Source: Comamonas testosteroni (GTDB lineage: Bacteria; Pseudomonadota; Gammaproteobacteria; Burkholderiales; Burkholderiaceae_C). Taken from it: DNA of 64,000 bases. The number at the start of each line of letters is the position of its first letter. Position 1 is the first letter of the stretch. Location of the stretch: positions 32,352 through 96,351 of the forward strand of contig NZ_KZ984456.1 of NCBI RefSeq assembly GCF_003569915.1. Reading direction: 5' to 3'. Both the position numbers and the translations under genes were made by a program. Positions 35,158 through 44,481 of the stretch are shown piece after piece. The notes under the pieces were generated by a model. The model ran no database searches and was not told the DNA's origin. It was given only the letters and a program-made list of their open reading frames with translations.

Positions 35158-35652
35158 TCAGGGCGCGGGAACAGGCTCTGCCAGGGCTGCGCCCTCAAAG
35201 CCTTGCTGACGCCAGGCCTCAAACACGGTCACTGCCACGGCGTTGGACAGGTTCAAGCTGCGTTGTGATGCCAGCATGGGCAGGCGCAGGCGTTGTTCAT
35301 TGGGGAACTGGGCGCGCACCTCGGCGGGCAGGCCCTTGCTTTCCGAGCCAAATACCAGCCAGTCGCCTGCTTGAAATTTGATGGCGTGAGCCGGGCTGCT
35401 GCTGTGCGTGGTCATGGCAAACATGCGATCACGCTGAGGCTGGCAGGCCTCGATGAACGCCTCCCAGCTGGCGTGACGGGCCACATTGGCGTACTCGTGG
35501 TAATCCAGCCCCGCACGGCGCATGTGGCGGTCTTCCATGGAAAAGCCCAGCGGCTCGATCAGATGCAGGCTGCAGCCCGTGTTGGCGGCCAGACGGATGA
35601 CATTGCCCGTGTTTGGCGGAATCTCGGGTGCCACAAGAACGATATGAAACAT
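35158..35652 (-). CDS. trmL: tRNA (cytidine/uridine-2'-O-)-methyltransferase TrmL
   Basis: SPOUT-class RNA methyltransferase of 164 residues that methylates the wobble ribose (position 34) of certain leucine tRNAs. The N-terminal [20 protein letters not shown], the knot residues FGSESKGLP (about 103-111) and the C-terminal [19 protein letters not shown] match TrmL closely. It lies alone, separated from comF by 84 bases. Identification is secure at family level. Confidence 0.94.
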   Translation of the reverse strand: MFHIVLVAPEIPPNTGNVIRLAANTGCSLHLIEPLGFSMEDRHMRRAGLDYHEYANVARHASWEAFIEACQPQRDRMFAMTTHSSSPAHAIKFQAGDWLVFGSESKGLPAEVRAQFPNEQRLRLPMLASQRSLNLSNAVAVTVFEAWRQQGFEGAALAEPVPAP

Positions 35653-35736
35653 GGGGCGCTATTGTGCAGTTGCGGCCTGTTGGCTGCTGTGCGCGTCTCC
35701 AGTTCCAGACTGGTCAATATGGTGGATTGGACAGCT

Positions 35737-36498
35737 TCATGGGGTACGCGCCAGCACGATGGCCGAGACCGATGCAGCGCCTGCCGAGAGCAGGCACGCA
35801 GCCAGGGCGTCGAGTGTGGCGCCCGTGGTCATCACATCGTCGAGCAACAACAACTTGCGCCCGGCAATATCGGATTGTTGAGCGGCTTTCACGCTGAAGA
35901 CTGAGCGCAACTGGCGCAGGCGTTGGGCGCGGCTGGAGCTGTGCTGCGGCAATTGGATATGCTGGCGCTGCACCACATGGCTGAGCAGGGTTGGCCCCCC
36001 GGCCTGTCTGGTGACCGATTGCGCCAGCAGCAAAGTGTGGTCGAAACCGCGCTCACGCAGCCGCTCATCCGATGCCGGAATAGGGAGCAGCGCGTCGCAT
36101 TGCTGCAGCTGATGGTGAATGTCCGGGTGCTCCGCCATCAGGCGGCCCAGGCTGCGCACCAGCCCCAGGTCGGCCTGAAATTTATAGCGCGTGATCAAGT
36201 CCTGCCAAGGGTAGGCGTAGTCCAGGGCTGCGCTGCAGTGCGCAAGTCTGGGTGGGTGTGCGAGACAGGCGCCACAGTGGGAAACCATGGCTGGCAAGGG
36301 CAGTGCACAGGTCTGGCAGCGATGGCTGTCAGCTGCCCATCGCAGACGGCAGTCCCGGCAAATGCGCGGTCCCGGCCAGCGGTGACAGACGGCGCACTGG
36401 CTGGGCAGGGTGTCCGGCCAGAGAGGGCGCTGACGGCGCAGGCGCGAAAGCCATGTCGCATGAAGGTCGGGCATGGAGTCAATATACTCGCGCGGCAT
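35737..36498 (-). CDS. comF: ComF-family phosphoribosyltransferase
   Basis: Cytosolic protein of about 253 residues related to ComFC, linked to DNA uptake and processing in competent bacteria. The N-terminal part has a zinc-ribbon-like set of cysteine pairs (CAVCH, CRDCR, CQTCA, CGAC). The C-terminal PRTase domain shows the LLLLDDVMTTGATLDALA ribose-phosphate loop. The start at 36498 (MPREYIDS) is one of two options; the second is 36474. The long open frame beyond this is the antisense of the divergent methyltransferase gene. Confidence 0.88.
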   Translation of the reverse strand: MPREYIDSMPDLHATWLSRLRRQRPLWPDTLPSQCAVCHRWPGPRICRDCRLRWAADSHRCQTCALPLPAMVSHCGACLAHPPRLAHCSAALDYAYPWQDLITRYKFQADLGLVRSLGRLMAEHPDIHHQLQQCDALLPIPASDERLRERGFDHTLLLAQSVTRQAGGPTLLSHVVQRQHIQLPQHSSSRAQRLRQLRSVFSVKAAQQSDIAGRKLLLLDDVMTTGATLDALAACLLSAGAASVSAIVLARTP

Positions 36499-36573
36499 TG
36501 TTTCTCTTTGGGTGGCTGGCGCGCGGCTTGTGACCGCGGGCCTGGCACACCGTCCAGTCAGTACTGTTTGCCC

Positions 36574-37482
36574 ATGTCTCACGAGTTGCCTCCCACTATC
36601 GATCCTGTAGCGGCCAAGCATTGGCATGAAACGGCAGCAGCGCAATCTCCCTGGTTGCATGAAGAAGTGGCCAGTCGCATGCAGCAGCGCCTGGACTGGA
36701 TCGTCAAGCCGCCTGAGAACTGGTGCCACTGGGAGCCCGTGCGCGGCGGCATGGCTGCGCACAACCTGCTGCGCGAGCGCTATCCGCAAGCTCAATGCAC
36801 GATTTACGAACCCGTAGCCCAGCGCCAGGCCGTGGCCGAGGAAAAGCTCACCAGCCGCTGGTGGCAGCTTGCGCGCTGGAAGGGAGCGGGCATTCAGGTG
36901 GCGGAGCCCGCCGAAGCCTGCATGGACATGCTCTGGGCCAATATGGTGCTGCATACCGCAGGCGACCCGCAGACCCTGATTGAGCAGTGGCACAAGGCAC
37001 TCAAGGTAGATGGCTATGTGATGTTCTCAGGGCTGGGCCCGGACACGGTGCAGCAGCTGCACAGGTTGTACGCCCAGCTGGGCTGGGGCCCTGCGGGTCA
37101 TGCTTTTACCGATATGCATGACTGGGGCGACATGCTGGTGCATTCCGGCTTTGCCGAGCCGGTGATGGACATGGAGCGCATCACGCTCACGTTTGCCACG
37201 CCGGAGCGCTTGCTGCAGGAGCTGCGCGAGCTGGGCCGCAATCTGCACCCTGCGCGCTTTGCGGGCCTGCGTGGCAGGGCCTGGAAGGCAGATCTGCTCA
37301 GGAACATGGCAGAAAAATGGGCTGACAAGCAGGCTGACGGTCAATTGTCCTTGACCTTTGAAATCGTATATGGCCATGCCTTTAAGCCGCAACCCAAGGT
37401 GCGCCTGGAGTCCAGCAGCTCCGTGTCTCTGCAGGACATGAAAGCCATGCTCAAGCAACCGCGTAATGCCGGTTTGCGATAG
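36574..37482 (+). CDS. bioC: BioC-like methyltransferase
   Basis: Class I SAM-dependent methyltransferase-like protein of 302 residues, related to malonyl-ACP O-methyltransferase of biotin synthesis. DMLWANMVLHTAGDPQTLIEQWHKALKVDGYVMFSGLGPDT-like motif order (post-motif strand 4 and 5) fits BioC. The normal glycine-rich motif I (LGCGTG) is replaced by WEPVRGGMAAHNLL, so SAM binding may be altered. It diverges from comF with a 75 bp gap. The assignment to BioC is by overall pattern; no other bio genes are in the window. Confidence 0.7.
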   Translation: MSHELPPTIDPVAAKHWHETAAAQSPWLHEEVASRMQQRLDWIVKPPENWCHWEPVRGGMAAHNLLRERYPQAQCTIYEPVAQRQAVAEEKLTSRWWQLARWKGAGIQVAEPAEACMDMLWANMVLHTAGDPQTLIEQWHKALKVDGYVMFSGLGPDTVQQLHRLYAQLGWGPAGHAFTDMHDWGDMLVHSGFAEPVMDMERITLTFATPERLLQELRELGRNLHPARFAGLRGRAWKADLLRNMAEKWADKQADGQLSLTFEIVYGHAFKPQPKVRLESSSSVSLQDMKAMLKQPRNAGLR

Positions 37483-38078
37483 CGGGTTTGCGATAGCGCA
37501 ACTGTCGTTTTCCAGTCATTGATTCATCACAAAGCTGCCTACAATTTCCCCAGTTATTTCGATAGATAGCAGCCAATTCATCGGGCCTGTCTCCGCCTGA
37601 TGAATCAAGAGCAGATGCGACCGGAGGTCGCCAGGGGAGATATCGGGTGTTTCGCTTTGCCAAGAGGACTGGCCAGCGGGTTCAAGTGCGGCTGGTTCGC
37701 GAGTTTGATCTTCACCACAGGCCAGCTTCGGGCTGTGCTGCCGCATTCCCGCCCAGCGTCGTTGCGCTGTGGCGCGGGCATTGCTCCTCATCCCTTGCTT
37801 CTTCTGATTCGCATGCCTTGGCTGCCGGGTCTGTTTTCGCCTTGTCCGGCCTGTGCCGGACGTCAAGAGTTTCGCGTCCGGTAGTGCGCATTTTGCGCGC
37901 GGCTGGCATGGGTTCCCGGTACATGTATTAGTGAATGCGCGCAGACGTTGCTATCAAATTCTGAGGCATGCTGCAGTGTAGTTCGCAAGGTAGTGTGAGT
38001 GTCACAGCCTTCTGGCCAGATGGTGCGGGAGTGGTGTGAGCGAGTGGACAAACTAAGGCTTTGAGGTAAGTGAAAACG
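37483..38078. other. Long leader region of the cox operon, no supported gene
   Basis: About 600 bp without a convincing gene. Short open frames of 94 codons start at 37600 and 37647, the second behind AGGGGAG, but their proteins show no domain or usual composition. A possible relative of the family B repeat core (CGATAGATAGCAGCC) lies near 37560. The region probably contains the cox promoter and an untranslated leader. Confidence 0.5.
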
Positions 38079-39671
38079 ATGAAAAACATTTCCACCAAGC
38101 TGGTTTCCTGGAGTTTGGCCTTGGCAGCGTGGGGTAGTTCTGCAGCGCATGCGGTGCAGGATTTGCCGGGAGGACCTGCCGTCAACCAGCTCAACCTGCA
38201 CCCGCCTGTCACCCGCATCGCGGTGGAGCAGCACTGGCTGCACTGGATGATGCTGATCATCTGCACCTTGATCTTCGTCGGCGTGTTCGGGGTGATGTTC
38301 TATTCCATCTGGAAGCATCGCAAATCCAAGGGCGCGCAGGCGGCGAACTTTCATGAATCGGTCAAAGTCGAAATCGCCTGGACTATCGTTCCCTTCCTCA
38401 TCGTGATTGCGATTGCTCTGCCTGCTACCAAGGTGCTGGTTGCGCAGAAGGACACTACGAACGCAGACCTCACCATCAAGGCCACAGGCTACCAGTGGAA
38501 GTGGGGCTACGACTATCTGACGGGTGAAGGCTCCGGCCTGAGCTATATCTCCACGCTGGATACGGCCCAGCGCCAGATGTCCAACTCCGGTGATGTGAGC
38601 CAGGCTCCCAACGACTATCTGCTCAAGGTGGACAACCCGCTGGTTGTGCCCATGGGCAAGAAGGTGCGCATCATCACCACAGCCAATGACGTGATCCACT
38701 CCTTCATGGTGCCGGCCTTCGGCATCAAGCAGGATGCGATTCCAGGCTTTGTGCGCGATACCTGGTTCAAGGCCGAAAAGATCGGCGACTACTACGGCCA
38801 GTGCGCCGAGCTGTGCGGCAAGGAACATGCCTACATGCCCATCCATGTGAAGGTGCTGTCCGCCGAGGATTACACCGCCTGGGTGACGGCAGAGCAAAAG
38901 AAGATGGCGGCGAAGGCCGATGACCCCAACAAGGTCTGGGTGCTGGCTGATCTGATTGCCCGTGGTGAAAAAGTCTATGCCGCCAACTGCGCAGCCTGCC
39001 ACCAAGCCAACGGCAAGGGCGCGGGTCCCATCAAGGCGCTGGACGGTAGCCCCGTGGTGCTGGGCCCCACGGCCGACATGATGCATGCCGTGCTGGAAGG
39101 TCGCGCCAACGGCGCCATGCCCTCGTGGAAGCAGCTCAGCGATACCGAACTGGCCGCTGTGGTGACCTTTACCAAGAATCACTGGAGCAACAAGACTGGC
39201 ACCATGGTGCAGCCAGCGCAATTTGTTGCTGCGCGTGGTGGCAAATTCCCTGAAGGCGGCGGTTCTGCAGCTCCTGCACCTGCAGCCACTCCTGCACCTG
39301 CTGAAACACCGGCGGCGGCACCTGCCAACCCTGCCGCGGTAGCGGCTGAAAGCAACACATTCCAGGTGTTCTTTGGCAGTGGTAAGAGTGCTTTGGATGA
39401 TGCTGCTCAGGCCGAAGTGAAAAAGGCCGTGGAGTACTGGAATGCCCACAAGGACGGCAAGATTGCACTGTCTGGCTTCGTGGATGCCACAGGCAGCGCC
39501 GACAAGAATGCCGAGCTGGCCAAGCAGCGTGCGCAGGCCGTGGCCAAGATGCTGACGGAAAGCGGTGTGGCCGCAGATCGTATCGAGTTGCGCAAGCCCC
39601 AGACGGTGACCGCAGGCAGCGATGGCGCAGACAAACAGGCGCGCCGTGTTGACATCGTGGCGGCGCAGTAA
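38079..39671 (+). CDS. coxB: Cytochrome c oxidase subunit II with cytochrome c and OmpA-like domains
   Basis: Inner-membrane subunit that takes electrons from cytochrome c, 530 residues. After a signal peptide and two membrane helices (about 53-77 and 98-118), the CuA domain has H207, C242, C246, H250 and M253. A fused cytochrome c domain carries C304, C307 and H308 (CAACHQ). An alanine/proline linker (about 395-424) leads to a C-terminal OmpA-like domain (about 425-530) with FVDATGS and the LAKQRAQAV motif that binds peptidoglycan in OmpA relatives. The ATG at 38079 is preferred over the GTG at 38070, which is too close to the GAGGTAAG site. Confidence 0.95.
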   Translation: MKNISTKLVSWSLALAAWGSSAAHAVQDLPGGPAVNQLNLHPPVTRIAVEQHWLHWMMLIICTLIFVGVFGVMFYSIWKHRKSKGAQAANFHESVKVEIAWTIVPFLIVIAIALPATKVLVAQKDTTNADLTIKATGYQWKWGYDYLTGEGSGLSYISTLDTAQRQMSNSGDVSQAPNDYLLKVDNPLVVPMGKKVRIITTANDVIHSFMVPAFGIKQDAIPGFVRDTWFKAEKIGDYYGQCAELCGKEHAYMPIHVKVLSAEDYTAWVTAEQKKMAAKADDPNKVWVLADLIARGEKVYAANCAACHQANGKGAGPIKALDGSPVVLGPTADMMHAVLEGRANGAMPSWKQLSDTELAAVVTFTKNHWSNKTGTMVQPAQFVAARGGKFPEGGGSAAPAPAATPAPAETPAAAPANPAAVAAESNTFQVFFGSGKSALDDAAQAEVKKAVEYWNAHKDGKIALSGFVDATGSADKNAELAKQRAQAVAKMLTESGVAADRIELRKPQTVTAGSDGADKQARRVDIVAAQ

Positions 39672-39706
39672 GCCCCGCGTACAGAAGAACGATTGGAGAA
39701 ACGAAT

Positions 39707-41347
39707 ATGAGCGCCGTACTTCCTCCCGTCCACGCGCCTGAGCATGGTCACGATCATGGCCATGACGACCATCACCACGCTGCGCCTACGGGCTGGCGTC
39801 GCTGGCTGTTTGCGACCAATCACAAGGACATCGGCACGATGTACCTGCTGTTCTCGTTCACCATGCTGATGGTGGGCGGGATTCTGGCCATGCTGATTCG
39901 CGCCGAGCTGTTCGAGCCCGGCCTGCAGATCGTCAACCCCGAGCTGTTCAACCAGCTCACCACCATGCACGGCCTGATCATGGTGTTCGGCGCCATCATG
40001 CCGGCCTTCGTGGGCTTTGCGAACTGGATGCTGCCGCTGCAGATCGGTGCCTCCGACATGGCGTTTGCGCGCATGAACAACTTCAGCTTCTGGCTGCTGA
40101 TTCCAGCGGGCATCATGCTGGTGGGCTCGTTCTTCATGCCCGGTGGCGCTCCCGCTGCGGGCTGGACGCTGTACGCACCACTGACGCTGCAGATGGGTCC
40201 TTCCATGGACACCAGCATCTTCGCGATGCACATCATGGGTGCCAGCTCCATCATGGGCGCGATCAACATCATCGTGACCATCCTGAACATGCGCGCTCCT
40301 GGCATGACGCTGATGAAGATGCCCATGTTCGCCTGGACCTGGCTGATCACTGCCTATCTGCTGATTGCCGTGATGCCAGTGCTGGCTGGCGCGATCACCA
40401 TGACGCTGACAGATCGTCACTTCGGCACCAGCTTCTTCAATCCCGCTGGTGGCGGTGACCCGGTGATGTACCAGCATATCTTCTGGTTCTTCGGCCACCC
40501 CGAGGTCTACATCATGATCTTGCCGGCCTTCGGCATCGTCAGCCAGATCGTGCCCGCCTTCAGCCGCAAGAAGCTGTTCGGCTACACCTCCATGGTCTAT
40601 GCCGTGGCAGCCATTGCCATCCTGTCGTTCATCGTGTGGGCTCACCACATGTTCACCACCGGCATGCCGGTGACGGGTCAGCTGTTCTTCATGTACGCGA
40701 CCATGCTGATCTCTGTGCCAACGGCGGTGAAAGTGTTCAACTGGACGGCCACCATGTGGCGCGGCTCCATGACGTTTGAGACCCCCATGCTGTTTGCCGT
40801 GGGCTTTATCTTCGTGTTCACCATGGGCGGCTTCACAGGTCTGATCCTGTCCATGGCGCCGATTGATATTCAACTGCAGGACACCTATTACGTGGTGGCG
40901 CACTTCCACTATGTGCTGGTGGCCGGTTCGCTGTTCTCCATGTTCGCGGGCTACTACTACTGGGCGCCCAAGTGGACGGGTGTGATGTATTCCGAAACGC
41001 GTGGCCGCATCCACTTCTGGGGCTCGCTGATCTTCTTCAACATCACCTTCTTCCCCATGCACTTCCTGGGTCTGGCCGGCATGCCACGTCGCTATGCCGA
41101 CTACCCCATGCAGTTCGCTGACTTCAACATGGTCGCCTCCATCGGTGGCTTTGGCTTTGGTCTGATGCAGGTGTACTTCTTCCTGTTCATCGTCTGGCCT
41201 GCCATGCGAGGTCATGGCGAGAAAGCGCCGCAAAAACCCTGGGAGGCCGCTGAAGGTCTGGAGTGGGAAGTGCCTTCGCCCGCACCGTTCCACACTTTCG
41301 AGACACCTCCCAAGCTTGATGAAACCGCAACCAAGGTGATCGGATGA
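39707..41347 (+). CDS. coxA: Cytochrome c oxidase subunit I
   Basis: Catalytic haem-copper subunit (aa3 type), 546 residues, 12 membrane helices. Haem a and a3-CuB ligand motifs are present: [19 protein letters not shown] (CuB histidine and the cross-linked tyrosine), HHMFTTGM and VVAHFHYVL. The N-terminus has an unusual stretch rich in histidine and aspartate (about residues 9-24) before the first helix. It follows coxB by 35 bases and overlaps the start of the next small gene by four bases. Confidence 0.97.
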   Translation: MSAVLPPVHAPEHGHDHGHDDHHHAAPTGWRRWLFATNHKDIGTMYLLFSFTMLMVGGILAMLIRAELFEPGLQIVNPELFNQLTTMHGLIMVFGAIMPAFVGFANWMLPLQIGASDMAFARMNNFSFWLLIPAGIMLVGSFFMPGGAPAAGWTLYAPLTLQMGPSMDTSIFAMHIMGASSIMGAINIIVTILNMRAPGMTLMKMPMFAWTWLITAYLLIAVMPVLAGAITMTLTDRHFGTSFFNPAGGGDPVMYQHIFWFFGHPEVYIMILPAFGIVSQIVPAFSRKKLFGYTSMVYAVAAIAILSFIVWAHHMFTTGMPVTGQLFFMYATMLISVPTAVKVFNWTATMWRGSMTFETPMLFAVGFIFVFTMGGFTGLILSMAPIDIQLQDTYYVVAHFHYVLVAGSLFSMFAGYYYWAPKWTGVMYSETRGRIHFWGSLIFFNITFFPMHFLGLAGMPRRYADYPMQFADFNMVASIGGFGFGLMQVYFFLFIVWPAMRGHGEKAPQKPWEAAEGLEWEVPSPAPFHTFETPPKLDETATKVIG

Positions 41348-41454
41348 TGACGCCCGAACAACGCAAGGCCAATGTGCGACTGGGGCTGATTCTGGCCTCC
41401 ACCGCACTGGTGTTTCTGATCGGTTTTGTGGTGAAGATGGCTTGGTTGCACTAA
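41344..41454 (+). CDS. Cytochrome oxidase small assembly protein
   Basis: A 36-residue protein overlapping the coxA stop as ATGA. It starts [20 protein letters not shown] and has one membrane helix (about residues 13-31) ending in KMAWLH. Single-helix proteins of this size and position are found between coxA and ctaG in betaproteobacteria and are named small assembly proteins. Translational coupling to coxA is likely. The gene is short enough to be missed by automatic calling. Confidence 0.85.
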   Translation: MMTPEQRKANVRLGLILASTALVFLIGFVVKMAWLH

Positions 41455-41491
41455 AGCAGCCATCCATCCGGAACATGCACAGGAGAGGGAT

Positions 41492-42106
41492 GTGAGCATC
41501 GCCAAGGAAAACGCAAAAATGGTCGGCAAGCTGGCAACAGTGGCGCTGGGCATGTTTGCGTTTGGCTATCTGCTGGTGCCGCTGTACCAGCAGATCTGCG
41601 AGGCCACGGGCATCAACATTCTGTCTCTGTCCGAGCGTCAGGTGCCCGGCGGTGGTGCGGCAGGCAAGAATGCCAAGCTGCCTGCCAATTCCCAGGTCGA
41701 TACCAGCCGCACCATCACGGTGGAGTTTGACTCCAATGTCCGCAGCCTGTGGGACTTCAAACCTGCCGTGCGTTCTATGCAGGTGCATCCGGGCGAGATG
41801 GCGACGGTGATGTATGAGTTCCAGAATGTGCAAAACCGCCGCATGGCCGCACAGGCCATTCCCAGCTACGCACCGCGTCAGGCCACGGCGTTTTTCAACA
41901 AGCTCGAATGCTTTTGCTTTTCGCAGTACACGCTGGAGCCGGGTGAAAAGCGCGAGTGGCCCGTGGTGTTCTACATCGACCCACGCATCTCCAAGGATGT
42001 GAAGACCATTACGCTGTCGTACACCTTCTTTGAAGTGGATGGCAAGGCGCAGGGCGCAGCTTCGACAGCGACGGCTCCGGCAGAGAAAACCGGCGAGGCC
42101 TCATGA
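41492..42106 (+). CDS. ctaG: Cytochrome c oxidase assembly protein CtaG/Cox11
   Basis: Membrane-anchored periplasmic copper chaperone that loads CuB of subunit I, 204 residues. A single N-terminal helix (about 11-33) precedes the soluble domain with the copper-binding CFCF motif in LECFCFSQYTLEPGE (about 140-143). The start is GTG at 41492 behind AGGAGAGG; no in-frame ATG is closer. It overlaps the next gene by four bases. Confidence 0.95.
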   Translation: MSIAKENAKMVGKLATVALGMFAFGYLLVPLYQQICEATGINILSLSERQVPGGGAAGKNAKLPANSQVDTSRTITVEFDSNVRSLWDFKPAVRSMQVHPGEMATVMYEFQNVQNRRMAAQAIPSYAPRQATAFFNKLECFCFSQYTLEPGEKREWPVVFYIDPRISKDVKTITLSYTFFEVDGKAQGAASTATAPAEKTGEAS

Positions 42107-42300
42107 ACGAGGCCGAGAACAAGCCCACGCTGTGGCGCACGATTGTGGCGGTGTGCTGGGCCATGCTCGGTGTGCGCAAGGGCCGTGAGTATGAAAAGGA
42201 TTTCGCCAGCATCACACCACTGCATGTGATTGCGGTGGGGCTGGTGGCGATTGTGGTCTTGGTATTAGCGTTGATATGGATCGTCAAGCTCGTCGTTTAG
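42103..42300 (+). CDS. DUF2970 small membrane protein
   Basis: Protein of 65 residues with one C-terminal membrane helix (about 43-64). The TLWRTIVAVCWAMLGVRKGREYEKDF segment (quoted in part: WRTIVAVCWAMLGVRKG) matches DUF2970, a family regularly placed between ctaG and coxC in Burkholderiales. The ATGA overlap with ctaG implies coupled translation. A role in oxidase assembly is inferred from position only. Confidence 0.88.
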   Translation: MNEAENKPTLWRTIVAVCWAMLGVRKGREYEKDFASITPLHVIAVGLVAIVVLVLALIWIVKLVV

Positions 42301-42401
42301 CCTGGGTGCCTAGTCCGGGCCGCGATCAGCAAGGCGGCATGTGCAAGAGCAGTTGAGAGAGCGCGGTTAGAACAACGATCAACAGAGTCAGGAGCCGAGT
42401 G

Positions 42402-43283
42402 ATGAGTGCAACCCCTCAGGGCGCAACCCCTTACTACTATGTGCCAGCCGAATCCAGCCATCCTGTGATGGCGGCCATCGGCCTGTTTTTTGTGATTCTG
42501 GGTGCAGGCACTTGGATCAATGGCCACGAATGGGGCATGTACTCCCTGTTCGTGGGGCTGATTTGGTGGCTGTCTGTGCTTTTTGTCTGGTTTCGCGATG
42601 CAGCGCGCGAGAGCGAGGCGGGGCTTTTTGGCCGCAAGATCGATCTGTCCTACCGCTGGAGCATGGCCTGGTTCATCTTCTCGGAAGTGATGTTCTTCGG
42701 CGCGTTTTTTACCGCCCTGTGGTGGGCGCGCTCGCACTCCGTGCCTGCTCTGGGCAGTCTGAACAATGCGTTGCTGTGGCCTGACTTTCAGGCGGTGTGG
42801 CCCAGTGTTGCGGCAGGCGCCACCGCATCGCCGGCCGGTATTGTGGAGCCGTTCAAGACCGTTGGCCCATTCTGGCTGCCCACCATCAATACAGCGCTGC
42901 TGCTGACCTCCGGTGTGACGCTGACCATTGCCCACCATGCGTTGCAGGCCAACAACCGCGCGCGCTGCATTGCCTTCATGTGGATGACGGTGGCCCTGGG
43001 CTTCATCTTCCTGTGCGTGCAGGGTTATGAATATCACCACCTCTACACCGAGTACAACCTCAAGCTCAACTCCGGTGTGTTTGGCTCCACCTTCTACATG
43101 CTCACAGGCTTTCACGGCTTTCACGTCTTCGTGGGCATGCTGATGCTGTTCTTCATCACCATCCGTCTGATGAAGGGTGACTTTACCGACAAGCACCACT
43201 TCGGCTTTGAAGGCGCTGCTTGGTACTGGCACTTTGTGGACGTGGTCTGGGTCTTCCTCTACATCCTGGTCTACTGGATGTAA
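42402..43283 (+). CDS. coxC: Cytochrome c oxidase subunit III
   Basis: Inner-membrane subunit of 293 residues with seven helices. Typical motifs include FSEVMFFGAFFTALWW, the central TVGPFWLPTINTALLLTSGV, and the C-terminal TGFHGFHVFVGM and FEGAAWYWHFVDVVWVFLY. The ATG at 42402 follows CAGGAGCC; a GTG directly before it is the alternative. A complex hairpin downstream separates it from the convergent small gene. Confidence 0.96.
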   Translation: MSATPQGATPYYYVPAESSHPVMAAIGLFFVILGAGTWINGHEWGMYSLFVGLIWWLSVLFVWFRDAARESEAGLFGRKIDLSYRWSMAWFIFSEVMFFGAFFTALWWARSHSVPALGSLNNALLWPDFQAVWPSVAAGATASPAGIVEPFKTVGPFWLPTINTALLLTSGVTLTIAHHALQANNRARCIAFMWMTVALGFIFLCVQGYEYHHLYTEYNLKLNSGVFGSTFYMLTGFHGFHVFVGMLMLFFITIRLMKGDFTDKHHFGFEGAAWYWHFVDVVWVFLYILVYWM

Positions 43284-43299
43284 CTGCTGCTGATACAAG

Positions 43300-43375
43300 A
43301 GCGCCTTGCGCTTGATCTGCAAGGGTTTTGGCACTCTTTAGTGCCCATGCCCAAACAGATCAGACGCAAGGCGCT
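43300..43375. terminator. Large nested hairpin after coxC
   Basis: Arms 43300-43319 and 43356-43375 are inverted copies with 18 of 20 bases matching; inside, GGCACT pairs with AGTGCC around CTTT. There is only a weak T-run. It lies between convergent coxC and the small membrane-protein gene and probably terminates or protects both transcripts. Confidence 0.6.
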
Positions 43376-43396
43376 TTGATTTTCAGAGCAGGATGT

Positions 43397-43627
43397 TTAC
43401 CGTCCGGGCTGCCAGCCGGTAGGTTGCACCCAGCCCAGCTTGGCCGCCACCAGAATGCAGATGAACAGCGTGATGGACAGGGCTACACGCAGTGCCAGGG
43501 CGCGAAACATCTTCTGGCTGCGCTGGCTATCGTCGGCGCTGCTATCGCCCTTGCGCATCATGAAGAACAGGGCACTTCCCAGGCTCGCAAGAATCGCCAG
43601 AAAAGCGAGAATGATCACGAATTTCAT
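43397..43627 (-). CDS. Twin-transmembrane protein (DUF2909-like)
   Basis: Protein of 76 residues with two membrane helices (about 3-23 and 43-66) around a short polar loop (MMRKGDSSADDSQRSQKMF). The pattern matches the small twin-helix DUF2909 proteins that accompany SURF1 genes. Its ATG at 43625-43627 is only two bases from the divergent surf1 ATG at 43630, so their promoters must lie inside each other's coding sequence. Confidence 0.82.
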   Translation of the reverse strand: MKFVIILAFLAILASLGSALFFMMRKGDSSADDSQRSQKMFRALALRVALSITLFICILVAAKLGWVQPTGWQPGR

Positions 43628-43629
43628 GG

Positions 43630-44481
43630 ATGGATTATCTGGTGCGTCTTCCCCAAATTCCAGACCTCTGGCGGTTTGTACTGATCTCTGTGGCCGCCTT
43701 GCTTGCGGTGGCTCTCACCAGTTCACTGGGCTTTTGGCAATTGGGCCGTGCTGCGCAAAAGCAGGCCATTTTTGAAGCCATTGCCCACCAGCAGGCGCTG
43801 GCACCATGGCATAACGCGCAGCTGGCTGCCAATGTGCCCGTGGTCACGCAAGGTGTGAATGGAGCGGACCTGCCGCAGAACCTGTTGCATCGCCCTGTGC
43901 AATTGCAGGGCAGCTGGATCGCCGATCAGACGCTTTTTCTGGAAAACCGGCAGATGCAAGGCAAGGTCGGGTTCTATGTGCTGACCCCATTTCGCCTTGC
44001 CGCGCCCGATGACAGAGCAGTCATCGTTGTGCAGCGCGGCTGGGTTCCCCGCAATTTCATGGACAGAACCGCTTTGCCTGAGGTGCGCACACCCGAGGGG
44101 CTGGTCAGCATCGAGGGGCGGCTGGAAGCACCCCCTTCCAAGCTGATGGAGTTCGAAGCGCGGGGTAATGGCGGGGCAGACCCTGATGAGCAGAAGTCGC
44201 GCATCCGACAGAATGCAGATATTGCCCAGTGGGCACGGCAAAGCGGCATGCCTTTGCTGGGCCTGAGTCTGGTGCAAACCGGCATGGCCGGCGAAGCTGG
44301 GGCCAGCGATGGCTTGCTGCGCGATTGGCCGCAAATCAATGCCGGGGTGCAAAAGCACTATGGCTACGCGTTTCAGTGGTTCGGACTCAGTATTCTGGTG
44401 GTGTTGCTTTATGTCTGGTTTCAACTCGTCCGACGTTTTTTCCTCCCGCGCCGCGTTGCAGACGAAAGCGCCAGAGGATGA
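43630..44481 (+). CDS. surf1: SURF1 family cytochrome oxidase assembly protein
   Basis: Inner-membrane protein of 283 residues that helps haem a insertion into subunit I. The N-terminal and C-terminal helices (about 14-34 and 250-270) frame a periplasmic domain. Family motifs are SLGFWQLGRAAQK near the N-terminus, VIVVQRGWVPRNF in the middle and HYGYAFQWFGLSI near the C-terminus. The end overlaps the next gene by 71 bases. Confidence 0.94.
   Translation: MDYLVRLPQIPDLWRFVLISVAALLAVALTSSLGFWQLGRAAQKQAIFEAIAHQQALAPWHNAQLAANVPVVTQGVNGADLPQNLLHRPVQLQGSWIADQTLFLENRQMQGKVGFYVLTPFRLAAPDDRAVIVVQRGWVPRNFMDRTALPEVRTPEGLVSIEGRLEAPPSKLMEFEARGNGGADPDEQKSRIRQNADIAQWARQSGMPLLGLSLVQTGMAGEAGASDGLLRDWPQINAGVQKHYGYAFQWFGLSILVVLLYVWFQLVRRFFLPRRVADESARG

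Noticed and set aside
37600..37931. Two 94-codon frames upstream of coxB
   Set aside because: One has a fair ribosome site, but the peptides have no domain, signal or membrane pattern; kept as leader.
37863..39449. 528-codon open frame antisense to coxB
   Set aside because: Shadow of coxB and its leader; the sense strand has clear CuA and haem motifs.
39407..41833. 808-codon open frame antisense to coxA
   Set aside because: It lies opposite coxA and its neighbours, is histidine-rich in the way expected of GC-rich antisense frames, and has no domain.
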